In this document: positions 24,897 to 33,918 of the stretch, piece after piece
How the letters are laid out: each line of letters begins with the position of its first letter
Numbering within the stretch: the first letter of the stretch is position 1
Notes under the pieces: model-generated
What the model was told of the DNA's origin: nothing
Database searches by the model: none
What the model saw: the letters and a program-made list of their open reading frames with translations, nothing else
Source: Flavobacterium sp.
GTDB taxonomy: Bacteria > Bacteroidota > Bacteroidia > Flavobacteriales > Flavobacteriaceae
Assembly (NCBI GenBank): GCA_023251135.1
Contig: JAHEZJ010000006.1
Coordinates: 90,226-154,225, forward strand
DNA: 64,000 bases
Direction: 5' to 3'
Translations under genes and position numbers: made by a program

Positions 24897-25719
24897 TAAT
24901 TCCGTTATAAATCATATTTACCGCAAGTACAAAGATCAGGCAGGCAAAAAAGATACGTAGCTTTTTAGGATTCGTTTTAACCAAAACTTTGGCACCTGCC
25001 ATCGCACCAAACAGTACACCAATTACTACGGGCATACAAATTCCGGGTTCGATGTATCCTTTTTGAATATAAATAACAGAGCTCGCCATTGCCGTAACGC
25101 CCATCATAAAATTACTGGTTGTGGTAGAAACTTTAAACGGAATTCTCATAATATTGTCCATCGCAATGACTTTAAAAGCACCCGAACCAATTCCTAATAA
25201 ACCCGACATCATTCCGGCAATTCCCATCATACCAAAACCACCTACGACATTTTTGGTTCCGTAACGAATTATTTCACCGTGATGCGAAGGATAAGTACCT
25301 TCTAATCTTAGTTTTTTAGCCAGAGGACTGGATTCTAAAACGATATGTTCTTCTTTTTTTCGAAGAGAATTGATAGCCGAGAAAATTAAAGTAAGTCCGA
25401 ATAAAACGGCAATAAAGGAAGTAGGAGCGATGGTTGAAAGTAAGGCCCCGCAAACGGCCCCAATTGTGGTAGCAATTTCGAGAAAGATACCCAATCGCAT
25501 GTTGGTGATTCCCTCTCTGACATAAGCGGCGGCAGAACCTGAGGAAGTGGCAATTACCGAAACCAGTGCTGCACCAATTGCATAATGAATGTCGACGCCA
25601 AGAATGACTGTTAAAAGTGGAATTATGATAATCCCGCCACCTAAACCTGATAATGAACCAATAAAACCTGCTAAAAAAGCACCAAGAATCATAATCAGGG
25701 TAAACGTAAGTACTGTCAT
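24883..25719 (-). CDS. TauE/SafE family anion permease
   Basis: 278 aa from the ATG at 25719 (MTVLTFTLIMILG); a TTG three codons upstream is also in frame. Eight or so hydrophobic segments in two halves, with the duplicated motif GSLSGLGGGIIIIPLL near the start and GMMSGLLGIGSGAFKVIAM in the second half, characteristic of TauE/SafE permeases for sulfite or organosulfonates. Inner membrane. Forms a two-gene unit with the DUF1634 gene. Confidence 0.87.
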   Translation of the reverse strand: MTVLTFTLIMILGAFLAGFIGSLSGLGGGIIIIPLLTVILGVDIHYAIGAALVSVIATSSGSAAAYVREGITNMRLGIFLEIATTIGAVCGALLSTIAPTSFIAVLFGLTLIFSAINSLRKKEEHIVLESSPLAKKLRLEGTYPSHHGEIIRYGTKNVVGGFGMMGIAGMMSGLLGIGSGAFKVIAMDNIMRIPFKVSTTTSNFMMGVTAMASSVIYIQKGYIEPGICMPVVIGVLFGAMAGAKVLVKTNPKKLRIFFACLIFVLAVNMIYNGINGKI

Positions 25720-25908
25720 TCGAATCAATTTTGTTACCGCTAATTTACGAATTGATATTGGGAGGGAAAATGTTTTATTTCATAATTAAAAACTAAAATA
25801 GCTTAGTTCTAAAATTTAAAGGGTGAAAAAAAGCACAAAAAAGGACTTAACTGGTTGATTATAGGAGAAAAACCAGAGTTTAAGAATGAAGCGCTAAAAA
25901 AGAGGTAC

Positions 25909-26139
25909 TTACAGGTTGTCGTCTATTATTTTTTGGACACTGCTGATAAAAGTCTCTGTGTTTTTGACATCTTGCTTGATGTATAGATCGTATTCGGTTA
26001 ATTCATACTGATCGATCATGTCTTTTTTTAAGTATTTGATGATGGATTCTAGAGTCCGGGTATCCTCCTCATTCAGTTTCTTTAACTCCCGTTGTTTGCT
26101 TTTGAGATAATCTAAACTCTTTTTTAATCTCTGAACCAT
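25909..26139 (-). CDS. Small coiled-coil protein of unknown function
   Basis: 76 aa from the ATG at 26139 (MVQRLKKSLDYLKSKQRELK); the frame stays open to 26211, which would add a 24-residue hydrophobic-basic N-terminus (100 aa in all), and I cannot decide between them. The body is highly charged with a heptad-like pattern over about residues 1-40 and ends QKIIDDNL. No family recognised. The gap 26140-26456 upstream shows no other gene. Confidence 0.5.
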   Translation of the reverse strand: MVQRLKKSLDYLKSKQRELKKLNEEDTRTLESIIKYLKKDMIDQYELTEYDLYIKQDVKNTETFISSVQKIIDDNL

Positions 26140-26456
26140 TAATTTTTCCAATCTCTTCCTTCGTTTAAAAATTATTAAAACAAACGATAATCCGGAAGAT
26201 TTTAAGCTCAATATGCCCCAAAAACCATTTCCATTTGAGCTTAATTCCTCCAGAGTATCGTATTCCCTTACATACGTTCAAATTGAGAATTTAGATTTAA
26301 GAAATGTTATAAAATTTTCAAAGTGCCTTATAAAATTTGCACGCGAAGAAGTCAGGTGTTTGAAAACCTGGTATTTAGGTGTTTTGTAGGTTGAAGAATA
26401 CAAAAAAGCAGTAGATGACCCTGCGGATTTTTTTTGGTGTAAGGATTAAAAAAATC

Positions 26457-26894
26457 TTATTTTGACTGATTGTCTAAAGCAAGATAAGTTTTGTCTAAGG
26501 TCGAAAGCAGTAAAGCAGCTGCAGCACTTGTTAGAACTGAATAATCAAAAGGAGCTTTTACCGAAACCGAAACCGCCATTGAAAGGGCAAAAAGCAGCAT
26601 TAAAGCGGAAGTTCCCAAAGCAACGTGACGGGTTTTAAATCCTAGGATTAAAAACAAACCAAACACAATCTCGAAAAAAGTAGCCGAAGCTCCTAACACT
26701 TCTGCTAAGGATTTACTGGCAAAGGAATTTAAGGTTTGGGTGTAAAGAATAAAATTGTCCCAGTTTCCCCATGCAACTCCGGGAGCACCGGGTGCACCCC
26801 AAAGACCAAAACGGTCGGCAACGGCAGAAAGCATCGTAATTCCCAAAACAACTCTTAAAACGAAACCTGCCTGTGCTGTACCTATTTTTTTCAT
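26457..26894 (-). CDS. DoxX-family membrane protein
   Basis: 145 aa from the ATG at 26894 (MKKIGTAQAGFVLRVVLGIT). Four hydrophobic segments and the pattern FVLRVVLGITMLSAVADRFG, then FFEIVFGLFLILGFKTRHVALG, as in DoxX/quinol-oxidase-like proteins. Downstream of, and on the same strand as, an HxlR regulator gene (71 nt gap), so possibly controlled by it. Confidence 0.8.
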   Translation of the reverse strand: MKKIGTAQAGFVLRVVLGITMLSAVADRFGLWGAPGAPGVAWGNWDNFILYTQTLNSFASKSLAEVLGASATFFEIVFGLFLILGFKTRHVALGTSALMLLFALSMAVSVSVKAPFDYSVLTSAAAALLLSTLDKTYLALDNQSK

Positions 26895-26965
26895 CTCGAT
26901 CTTTTTAGGTAAAGATAACAAGATGTTGGACTACTTTGGATGATTATTTTTGAGACTAGACTATT

Positions 26966-27334
26966 TTAAGAATTCTTAAAGCCATCTTCCTTATCCTTGA
27001 AGGCCCATGTTGCCATAGCTTCGATAACAGGCATTAATCCTTTTCCTGAAGCACTTAAACTATAAGTCACAAAAGGAGGTACAACCGGTTTGGCTTCTCT
27101 AATGACAAGATGATCGGCTTCGAGCTGTTTTAAATGTTGTATCAGCATCTTTTCGGTAACAGCCGGAATAGCCCTTTTTAGTTCACTGTAACGCTTGCTT
27201 CCACCTGAAAGATGGTAAATGATAATAGGTTTCCAATAGCCTCCAATTTTCTCCATTACATAAGTTACAGGGCATTTGTCTAAGGCATATTGCTTATTTT
27301 CCTGAATAGTTGATGATTCTTTGATTGCGGTCAT
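26966..27334 (-). CDS. HxlR-family transcriptional regulator
   Basis: 122 aa. Winged helix: YVMEKIGGYWKPIIIYHLSGG, then RYSELKRAIPAVTEKMLIQHLKQLEAD as recognition part, and YSLSASGKGL wing. A single conserved C21 in the DKCPVTYVM motif is a likely redox-sensing residue of this family. Divergent from an NmrA-like gene with a shared 81-bp promoter region holding an inverted repeat. Confidence 0.88.
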   Translation of the reverse strand: MTAIKESSTIQENKQYALDKCPVTYVMEKIGGYWKPIIIYHLSGGSKRYSELKRAIPAVTEKMLIQHLKQLEADHLVIREAKPVVPPFVTYSLSASGKGLMPVIEAMATWAFKDKEDGFKNS

Positions 27335-27353
27335 AGTGCATACTTTAGGGTAA

Positions 27354-27388
27354 GTACTTGTATAAAAGTAAGTACAAATATACCTTTG
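27354..27388 (+). promoter_or_regulatory. Promoter with overlapping HxlR operator for the NmrA-like gene
   Basis: TTG (27358-27360), 20-nt spacer and TACCTTTG (27381-27388) match the Bacteroidota promoter. An inverted repeat GTACTT (27354-27359) / AAGTAC (27370-27375), extended by further GTAAGTAC-like bases, overlaps the -33 part, the usual position for an HxlR repressor site. Confidence 0.65.
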
Positions 27389-27415
27389 TTAGAGAACATA
27401 AAAAAATAAACAGAG

Positions 27416-28294
27416 ATGAAAATTACAATTTCAGGATCATTAGGAAACATAGGTAAACCATTGACCGAAAAACTTATTGCCTCAGGACATGAGGTAACAG
27501 TAATCAGCAGCAGCTCAGACCGGGTAAAAGCGATTGAAGTAGCGGGAGCCAAAGCAGCAATAGGCTCTGTTAGTGATGCCGCTTTTTTACAAAGTGCATT
27601 TGAAGGAGCTGATGCTGTATTTGCAATGACTCCGCCTAATATGGGAGGCGTTAACATCATTGCCAATACTACTGACGCCGGTAAGGCACTTGCAAAAGCC
27701 ATAACTGCTGCCGGAGTAAAACGTGTTGTAATGCTGAGCAGTATTGGTGCAGATTTACCCGGAGGGAATGGTCCAATTGCAGGGCTTCATAACATCGAGA
27801 AATTGTATGAGTCATTAGATAAGGTATCGGTTACGTATCTTCGTGCCGGTTTTTTCTATACCAATTTATACCATGATGTTCCAATGATTAAAGGAGCGGG
27901 AATTATCGGATCAAATTACCCTTCTAACAGTACAATTCCTTTTGTACATCCTGAAGATATTGCCGCAGCGGTGTCAGAAGAATTACTAAAAACGATAGCG
28001 GGAAAGAACATCCGTTATATTGTTAGTGATGTACGAACTCCAAATGAGGTAGCCAAAACTTTAGGATCAGCCATTGGAAAACCGGATTTGCCATGGGTAG
28101 AATTTACCGATGCGCAATCTCTTGACGGAATGAAGCAAGCGGGACTACCGGAAGAAATTGCTGAATTGTATACCGAAATGGGATCAGGTTTTAGAAACGG
28201 TAAGATCGCAGCACATTTCTTAAGCGATTATAGTGCTGTTGAGGGACAAATTAAACTGGAAGATTTTGCAAAAGAATTTGCAGCTAAATTTTAA
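27416..28294 (+). CDS. NmrA-like NAD(P)-binding oxidoreductase (QOR2-like)
   Basis: 292 aa. Rossmann fold with ISGSLGNIGKPLTEKLIASG (3-22) as dinucleotide loop, VVMLSSIGAD near 105, and no YxxxK catalytic pair in the SDR position, which fits the NmrA/HSCARG group of NAD(P)H-dependent quinone reductases or redox sensors. Divergent from the HxlR gene and probably repressed by it. A short terminator follows. Confidence 0.8.
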   Translation: MKITISGSLGNIGKPLTEKLIASGHEVTVISSSSDRVKAIEVAGAKAAIGSVSDAAFLQSAFEGADAVFAMTPPNMGGVNIIANTTDAGKALAKAITAAGVKRVVMLSSIGADLPGGNGPIAGLHNIEKLYESLDKVSVTYLRAGFFYTNLYHDVPMIKGAGIIGSNYPSNSTIPFVHPEDIAAAVSEELLKTIAGKNIRYIVSDVRTPNEVAKTLGSAIGKPDLPWVEFTDAQSLDGMKQAGLPEEIAELYTEMGSGFRNGKIAAHFLSDYSAVEGQIKLEDFAKEFAAKF

Positions 28295-28308
28295 AGAGTA
28301 AAAGTGAG

Positions 28309-28335
28309 AAGCTGGTTTTAGGATCAGCTTTTTTT
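28309..28335 (+). terminator. Intrinsic terminator after the NmrA-like gene
   Basis: AAGCTG (28309-28314) and CAGCTT (28325-28330) with a 10-nt loop, then a run of Ts. Confidence 0.6.
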
Positions 28336-28405
28336 GTATTTGAGAATTCGAAAGGAATATTGAATTTTGACAAAAATATACCAGTTTATCATAAAAATAT
28401 ACCGT

Positions 28406-28434
28406 TTGTAAAATTTGAACTGCGTTTATCTTTG
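28406..28434 (+). promoter_or_regulatory. Promoter of the quinone oxidoreductase gene
   Basis: TTG (28406-28408), 18-nt spacer and TATCTTTG (28427-28434), 31 nt before the ATG. A full match to the Bacteroidota consensus. Confidence 0.65.
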
Positions 28435-28464
28435 TAGTATTCATACAACTTAAAAAGTATAAAG

Positions 28465-29478
28465 ATGAAAGCCATAGGATTTAAAACATCGTTGCCAATT
28501 GCTGAAGAAGAGAGTTTTATAACATTTGAAACTCCAAAGCCAGTTCCCGGAGAACGTGATTTAGTAGTTAAAATTAGTGCAGTATCCGTTAATCCGGTTG
28601 ATTTTAAAATTCGTCAGAATAGTGCAAAGGATACCGTTTTAGAAAACCCTAAAATTATAGGTTGGGATGCTGTGGGTATTGTAGAGGCAATAGGAGAGAA
28701 GGTGACTTTGTTTGAGGTAGGTGATGAAGTTTTTTATGCCGGAGACATTACCAAACCAGGCAGCAATGCCGAATACCAAAGTATTGACGAACGAATTGTG
28801 GGCAGAAAACCAAAATCCTTAAGCCTTGAAGAATCGGCTGTGATGCCGCTGACCGGTTTAACGGCCTGGGAAATTCTTTTTGACCGTATTCGAATCAATC
28901 CGGAGAAAGACAAAGGCAAATCAATTTTAATCATTGGAGGTGCCGGAGGAGTAGGTTCGATCGCCATTCAACTGGCTAAGAAAATTGCAGGTTTAACCGT
29001 TATTGCAACAGCATCGCGTCCCGAAACTATTGCTTGGTGTAAAGAGCAGGGTGCCGACTTCGTGGTCGATCACAAAAACCTCATTGCTTCGGTTCAGGAA
29101 GCCGGGTTTCAACAGGTCGATTTTATTTTAGATTTTGTAGACACTAATTCCTATTGGGATACTATGGTGGAATTGATTAAACCCCAAGGTCATATTGCTT
29201 CTATTACCGGAAGCAGTGATCCGGTTGCGTTGAATAAACTCAAAAATAAAAGCGCTTCTTTCTCCTGGGAACTGATGTACACACGATCTATGTTTGAAAC
29301 CGATGATATGCAGGAACAACACATTATTCTGAATCAATTGGCTGATCTTTTAGATAAAGGCATTCTAAAATCGACACTAAATCTAACGCTTAATGGTTTA
29401 ACGACTGGGAACTTCAAAAAAGCGCATGAGCTTTTAGAATCGGGGAAAACGATTGGTAAGATTGCCATCAAATTTTAA
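28465..29478 (+). CDS. Zinc-type alcohol dehydrogenase-like / quinone oxidoreductase
   Basis: 337 aa, MDR superfamily. N-terminal GroES-like domain (about 1-130) with SVNPVDFKIRQ and GWDAVGIVEAIGEKV; nucleotide-binding domain with GGAGGVGSIAIQLAKK (about 154-169). The Cys/His zinc ligands of true alcohol dehydrogenases are not evident, which favours an NADPH:quinone or enone reductase. Own promoter; together with the NmrA-like, azoreductase and two HxlR genes it suggests a quinone/electrophile defence theme for 17.7-29.5 kb. Confidence 0.85.
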   Translation: MKAIGFKTSLPIAEEESFITFETPKPVPGERDLVVKISAVSVNPVDFKIRQNSAKDTVLENPKIIGWDAVGIVEAIGEKVTLFEVGDEVFYAGDITKPGSNAEYQSIDERIVGRKPKSLSLEESAVMPLTGLTAWEILFDRIRINPEKDKGKSILIIGGAGGVGSIAIQLAKKIAGLTVIATASRPETIAWCKEQGADFVVDHKNLIASVQEAGFQQVDFILDFVDTNSYWDTMVELIKPQGHIASITGSSDPVALNKLKNKSASFSWELMYTRSMFETDDMQEQHIILNQLADLLDKGILKSTLNLTLNGLTTGNFKKAHELLESGKTIGKIAIKF

Positions 29479-29499
29479 AGCTAAGAAAGCGGTGAGTCA

Positions 29500-30204
29500 C
29501 TAGGAGTTTTTCAATACTTTAAAAACATATTCTTTATAGCTTGCTCCAATTGGGATCTCGATAGTTCCAATTTCAACATCATAGGCCGTAAAGGCCGTAA
29601 TGTTTTTTAAATTAATGATATAAGAGCGGTGTACCCGAAGAAAATCTTTTCCTTGAAGTTCCATTTCGATATCACCGATCTTGTATTTTGCGGTAAGTTT
29701 TACCCCTTCTTTTTGATGAACCACAATATAATCTTTCACGCTTTCTATAAATAAAATACTATCCGTATTTATTTTATGAAACTTAGATCCGTTTCTGATG
29801 TAAATAAAATTCTCCAGAGGCGGAGTTATAATCTTATTGTTAGTAGGCCCACTGATGCGTAAATAACGATCGGTGGCTTTAAAAAAACGATCAAAAGTAA
29901 TGGGTTTGAGTAAATAATCTATAATATCAAGTTCGTAACTTTCCAGTGCATATTCGCGATAGGCTGTTGTGAAAATAATGGAAGGGGGATTTTTTAGTGT
30001 TTTTAAAAAATCAATCCCGGTTATCTGTGGCATTTTAATGTCTAAAAACATAAGATCAACCGTCGTAGTTCTTAATACTTCGGCGGCTTTTAAAGCGTTT
30101 GGGCATGTGCCTACAATCTCAAAATAATCTAACTTACTGATGTGGTTTTGCAGCAGGTTTATGGCCAAAGGCTCATCGTCGACTAATAAACAACGTATCT
30201 TCAT
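29500..30204 (-). CDS. LytTR-family response regulator
   Basis: 234 aa. Receiver domain (about 1-120) with acidic pocket DDEP, phospho-acceptor aspartate in VDLMFLDIKMP and K in YLLKP; then a LytTR DNA-binding domain (about 135-234) with YIVVHQKEG and FLRVHRSYIINL. It starts 10 nt after the stop of the partner kinase gene. Confidence 0.93.
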   Translation of the reverse strand: MKIRCLLVDDEPLAINLLQNHISKLDYFEIVGTCPNALKAAEVLRTTTVDLMFLDIKMPQITGIDFLKTLKNPPSIIFTTAYREYALESYELDIIDYLLKPITFDRFFKATDRYLRISGPTNNKIITPPLENFIYIRNGSKFHKINTDSILFIESVKDYIVVHQKEGVKLTAKYKIGDIEMELQGKDFLRVHRSYIINLKNITAFTAYDVEIGTIEIPIGASYKEYVFKVLKNS

Positions 30205-30214
30205 CTTTCTTCGC

Positions 30215-31300
30215 TTAGTTGTGATCGTTTTGCAGGTTGACTTCTAAATGAGCCGTAAAATGCGTATCACTCTTTGTAACCTTAAAAGTATAATTTTCCG
30301 GATAAATTTTGTCCAGTTGCTGAACGATATTGTTCAGGCCAATCTTACCGTTTTCAGATTCAGTTTCACTCTTTCCAATCGTGTTTTTCACTGTAAAGGT
30401 AAAACGATTGTTTTCAACTTTTAAATCGATGGCAATGATCGGAGAGTTCCCGGTATCTTCACCAGCACCATGTTTAAAGGCATTTTCGACTAACGAAAGT
30501 AAAATTAAAGGCGCAATAACACCATTATGTTCGATATCGGTGGTAAAAATCACGCTAAGCCTTTCGTCATATCTCAACTTTTCAAGTGCAATATAATTGT
30601 TAAGCAAAGTGACTTCTTGCGAAATGGGTACATACGTTCCGCTACAGCGATACAAAATGCAATCTAATATCTCAGACAAAACGGCAATGGATTGTGAGGT
30701 AATGGGAGAATTAATCAGCGAAAGCGAATAAATATTGTTTAGCGTATTAAATAAAAAATGAGGATTTAACTGGGCTTTCAGAATCTTTAACTCCGTTTCA
30801 GCTTTTTGCTTTTCCAGCAGTAATGCTTTTTTCTGAACGACATATTGATCTTTTATCAGTTTTATAAAGACGAAAAATAGCGAAAGAGAGAATGTATGCA
30901 AGAAATAGGACTGAAACAACTTTGGAAGATCGGTCATGATTTCAAAAAGAGATTCCTGCTCAAAAGGCGGGGTTCGAACAATGGGTTCTAGCGCGTAGAT
31001 CACCATAGTTCGGGAGAAAGCTGAGATAAGATAACTGCCCGCAATAAATTCGATCCATACCGTAGTGTGTTTTTTTCCCTTCATCAAACGCGGCAAAATT
31101 CGATAGGAAATAAAATAAGCCGCAAGCATAGAAAAGGACAGGTAGAATGCCGTTTCCAGCATTTCGTAGTGGATATAATTAATGGGGTCACGAAAAGTAT
31201 TCTTACTGATAAACATGATATAAACACAAGTCCAGAAAAGGACATGAGTCGTGACCCGATGGGCTGAAGTATAGTTGATGAGTTTCTCGAATGGTGACAT
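30215..31300 (-). CDS. LytS-like sensor histidine kinase
   Basis: 361 aa. Four membrane segments in the first about 150 residues, a short coiled coil (VVQKKALLLEKQKAETELKI), then the His_kinase motif LNPHFLFNTLNNIYSL with the phospho-accepting His, and an ATPase domain (LLSLVENAFKHG, KIGLNNI). Sensor of an unknown membrane signal for the LytTR regulator encoded downstream. Divergent from the outer-membrane receptor gene at 31511. Confidence 0.92.
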   Translation of the reverse strand: MSPFEKLINYTSAHRVTTHVLFWTCVYIMFISKNTFRDPINYIHYEMLETAFYLSFSMLAAYFISYRILPRLMKGKKHTTVWIEFIAGSYLISAFSRTMVIYALEPIVRTPPFEQESLFEIMTDLPKLFQSYFLHTFSLSLFFVFIKLIKDQYVVQKKALLLEKQKAETELKILKAQLNPHFLFNTLNNIYSLSLINSPITSQSIAVLSEILDCILYRCSGTYVPISQEVTLLNNYIALEKLRYDERLSVIFTTDIEHNGVIAPLILLSLVENAFKHGAGEDTGNSPIIAIDLKVENNRFTFTVKNTIGKSETESENGKIGLNNIVQQLDKIYPENYTFKVTKSDTHFTAHLEVNLQNDHN

Positions 31301-31510
31301 AGTGGATCAAAGTTAGTATTTATTTGGAAAGAGAAACCGGCTGTCGACAAATAGGCCCAAAAAAGACATTAACGGCCCAAAAACGACGATAAACAAGGTC
31401 TGTAATGTCAATTAGATTGTTTGTCGGTCTCAAAGAACTGTATGTCATGCGAGTCATTTTTGCAAGTGATTAAAGAGGAGTTTTGGTGAAAATTATAAAC
31501 GCAACCAAAA

Positions 31511-33862
31511 ATGAAACAGCTCTTCTTACTCATCATCCTTTTTCTAGGCTTTGAAGGAATGACACAGACCAATGAATTCACACTTAAAGGAAAGGTAGTG
31601 GATTCAAAAACCAAACAATCCCTGCCTTACGTTACTGTAACGCTGCAATCGTCCAATCAGGATAAGAGAACGGTCTCTTCTGACGAAAATGGAGTTTATG
31701 TTTTTAAAAGCCCCGCGGGAAGTTACCAGTTACGAATTGAACTGATGTCGTATAAACCGTTGGTTGTACCTGTATTTTCACTTCAGAATGACCTTATTTT
31801 AAAAGACGTTTTACTGGAAGAGGAGGTCAATCAGCTTAACGAAGTAAATGTGGTAGCCGAAAAATCAGCTGTTGAATTAAAGCTAGATAAAAAGGTATTT
31901 AATGTGGGAAAAGACATTCTTTCAAAAGGCGGATCAGCTAATGATATCCTGAATAATGTTCCTTCGGTAAATGTTGATATTGCAGGTGTTGTCAGCCTTA
32001 GAGGCAATAATGGAGTTACGGTTTTAATTAACGGAAAACCATCCATGCTAACGGCAAATAATGGCTTGTCTCAAATTTCGGCCGCAAATATTGAAAAGAT
32101 CGAAGTCATCACAAATCCGTCAGCAGCTTACGAAGCACAGGGGAGTGCGGGGATCATCAACATTGTCCTGAAGAAAAACAGTATGCAGGGTTTTAATGGC
32201 TCTTTGCAGGTTGGGGTAGGGAATCCGGCGAATCATAATCTGAATGCCAATGTGAGCTACAAAACGGAAAAGGTAAATCTGTTTTCGAATATCGGATACC
32301 GTTATTTTGATGTTTTTGCGTCGAACAGACAGTTTCAGCAGAATACAAACAACAATGTAGTAACCACGCTGAATCAATACGACGATAACAAGCGCAACAA
32401 CAGCATTTACAATATTTATATAGGGGGTGATTATTATATTAATGCTAAAAATACGCTGACGGGAAGTTATTACCATGACAGAAACAACAACAATTACAAA
32501 ACGGCTTATACGTATCGTTATGCCAATGCAGCGCAGACGACAGACAGTATTATCAACAGATTTGAAAATTATAAGGAACCTAAAAATTACAATGCTCTGG
32601 AATTAAATTATGTAAAAACATTCGACAAAAAGGATAAAAAATGGACAACCAGTTTACAGTATGATTTTTGGAATGATGATGAAAACCAATACATCGATCA
32701 GCAGAAAACATTGCCTTACGAACCGGAGGTTTCCAATTTGTACACAAGAGATATTGAAAGCAGTAATGATATTTTCATAAAATCGGATTTTGTAAACCCG
32801 ATAGGTGAAAATTCTAAAATTGAGATGGGAATCAGAAGCGATTTACGGGCATTACGAAGCGATTATTATACGATTCTTGATGAGGTGTTGCAGGATCAGT
32901 TTACCAATAAACTTAAGTATGATGAAAACCTATACAGTGCTTATATTCAGTTTGGAAGTAAAATTAAAAAGTTCAATTATCTGGTGGGTTTACGAACAGA
33001 GCTATCAGATATAAAAATTGCCGACACTAAAAACACATTCAGCAACACTAAAAACTACATCAACTTATTCCCAACCCTACATTTGGTGTACAATCTAACC
33101 GATAAAACAGATTTACAGCTTAGTTACAGTAAACGGATTAACCGTCCGAGATTCTGGCAGTTGAATCCATTTTCGGGACTTTCAGATTTGCGTAATCTTA
33201 CAGTTGGAAACCCCGATCTAAATCCAATGTTTACCAATTCTTTCGAACTGACGCTATTGGCGAAACCCGGAAAATTCAGCATCAATCCGTCAGTATATTA
33301 TCAGCATACTACCAATTTCTTTGAATACATCCTGCAACGTACGGCTGAGAATTATTTTGTGACAACACCGGTAAATCTTGACACCGAAGATCGTTACGGA
33401 GTTGAGGTTTCTTCTACCTACAGCCCGGCAAACTGGTTACGACTGTCTTTGGATTTTAACTATTACAAATTTAAACAGCAAGGCACTTACGAGACGGTAG
33501 TGTATGATGTGGAAGATCAGACCTGGCTGTCTAATTTTCGTTCGGTTGTTAAGTTTCCTAAAATTGTTTCGGGTGAATTTAGTTTTAAATACCGGGGAAA
33601 AAATCAGGGAGTACAGTCGCTTACAGAGGCACAGTACACTGCCAATATTGGTTTGAATAGGGACTTTCTTAACGATAAAATGTCGGTTACATTAAACGTA
33701 AACAACCTTTTTAATTCGCAAATAACAAAACAGGTGGTCAGTGCGCCGCTTTATTATTTAGAATCGGAATTTAGAGCGCAGGGAAGATATATCAGACTGA
33801 CCGTAATTTATCGTTTCAACCGCAAAAAAAATGAGGCCGACAGATTGCCGGACTCTATGTAA
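31511..33862 (+). CDS. TonB-dependent receptor-like outer-membrane beta-barrel protein (OMP_b-brl_2 type)
   Basis: 783 aa. Signal peptide (MKQLFLLIILFLGFEGMTQ), CarboxypepD_reg-like domain about 23-105 (LKGKVVDSKTKQSLPYVTV), plug about 110-220 (VNVVAEKSAVELKLDKKVF, GGSANDILNNVPSVNVD, VLINGKPSML, IEVITNPSAAYEAQGSAGI), and a large barrel. The plug lacks the siderophore IPQ motif and fits the common Bacteroidota family of outer-membrane beta-barrel proteins. Substrate unknown. Divergent from a LytS/LytTR pair that may control it. Confidence 0.87.
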   Translation: MKQLFLLIILFLGFEGMTQTNEFTLKGKVVDSKTKQSLPYVTVTLQSSNQDKRTVSSDENGVYVFKSPAGSYQLRIELMSYKPLVVPVFSLQNDLILKDVLLEEEVNQLNEVNVVAEKSAVELKLDKKVFNVGKDILSKGGSANDILNNVPSVNVDIAGVVSLRGNNGVTVLINGKPSMLTANNGLSQISAANIEKIEVITNPSAAYEAQGSAGIINIVLKKNSMQGFNGSLQVGVGNPANHNLNANVSYKTEKVNLFSNIGYRYFDVFASNRQFQQNTNNNVVTTLNQYDDNKRNNSIYNIYIGGDYYINAKNTLTGSYYHDRNNNNYKTAYTYRYANAAQTTDSIINRFENYKEPKNYNALELNYVKTFDKKDKKWTTSLQYDFWNDDENQYIDQQKTLPYEPEVSNLYTRDIESSNDIFIKSDFVNPIGENSKIEMGIRSDLRALRSDYYTILDEVLQDQFTNKLKYDENLYSAYIQFGSKIKKFNYLVGLRTELSDIKIADTKNTFSNTKNYINLFPTLHLVYNLTDKTDLQLSYSKRINRPRFWQLNPFSGLSDLRNLTVGNPDLNPMFTNSFELTLLAKPGKFSINPSVYYQHTTNFFEYILQRTAENYFVTTPVNLDTEDRYGVEVSSTYSPANWLRLSLDFNYYKFKQQGTYETVVYDVEDQTWLSNFRSVVKFPKIVSGEFSFKYRGKNQGVQSLTEAQYTANIGLNRDFLNDKMSVTLNVNNLFNSQITKQVVSAPLYYLESEFRAQGRYIRLTVIYRFNRKKNEADRLPDSM

Positions 33863-33874
33863 TCCTACTATTTT

Positions 33875-33918
33875 ACTGGCTCGGTTCATAGAATTAAGTT
33901 TCTATGAATCGAGCCAGT
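33875..33918. terminator. Bidirectional terminator overlapping the end of the LytTR gene
   Basis: ACTGGCTCGG and further bases (33875-33893) pair with the complementary strand 33899-33918 in a stem of about 19 bp with one or two mismatches; T-runs lie on both sides. It serves the receptor gene on the plus strand, and its right arm lies within the last codons of the minus-strand regulator gene. Confidence 0.75.
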
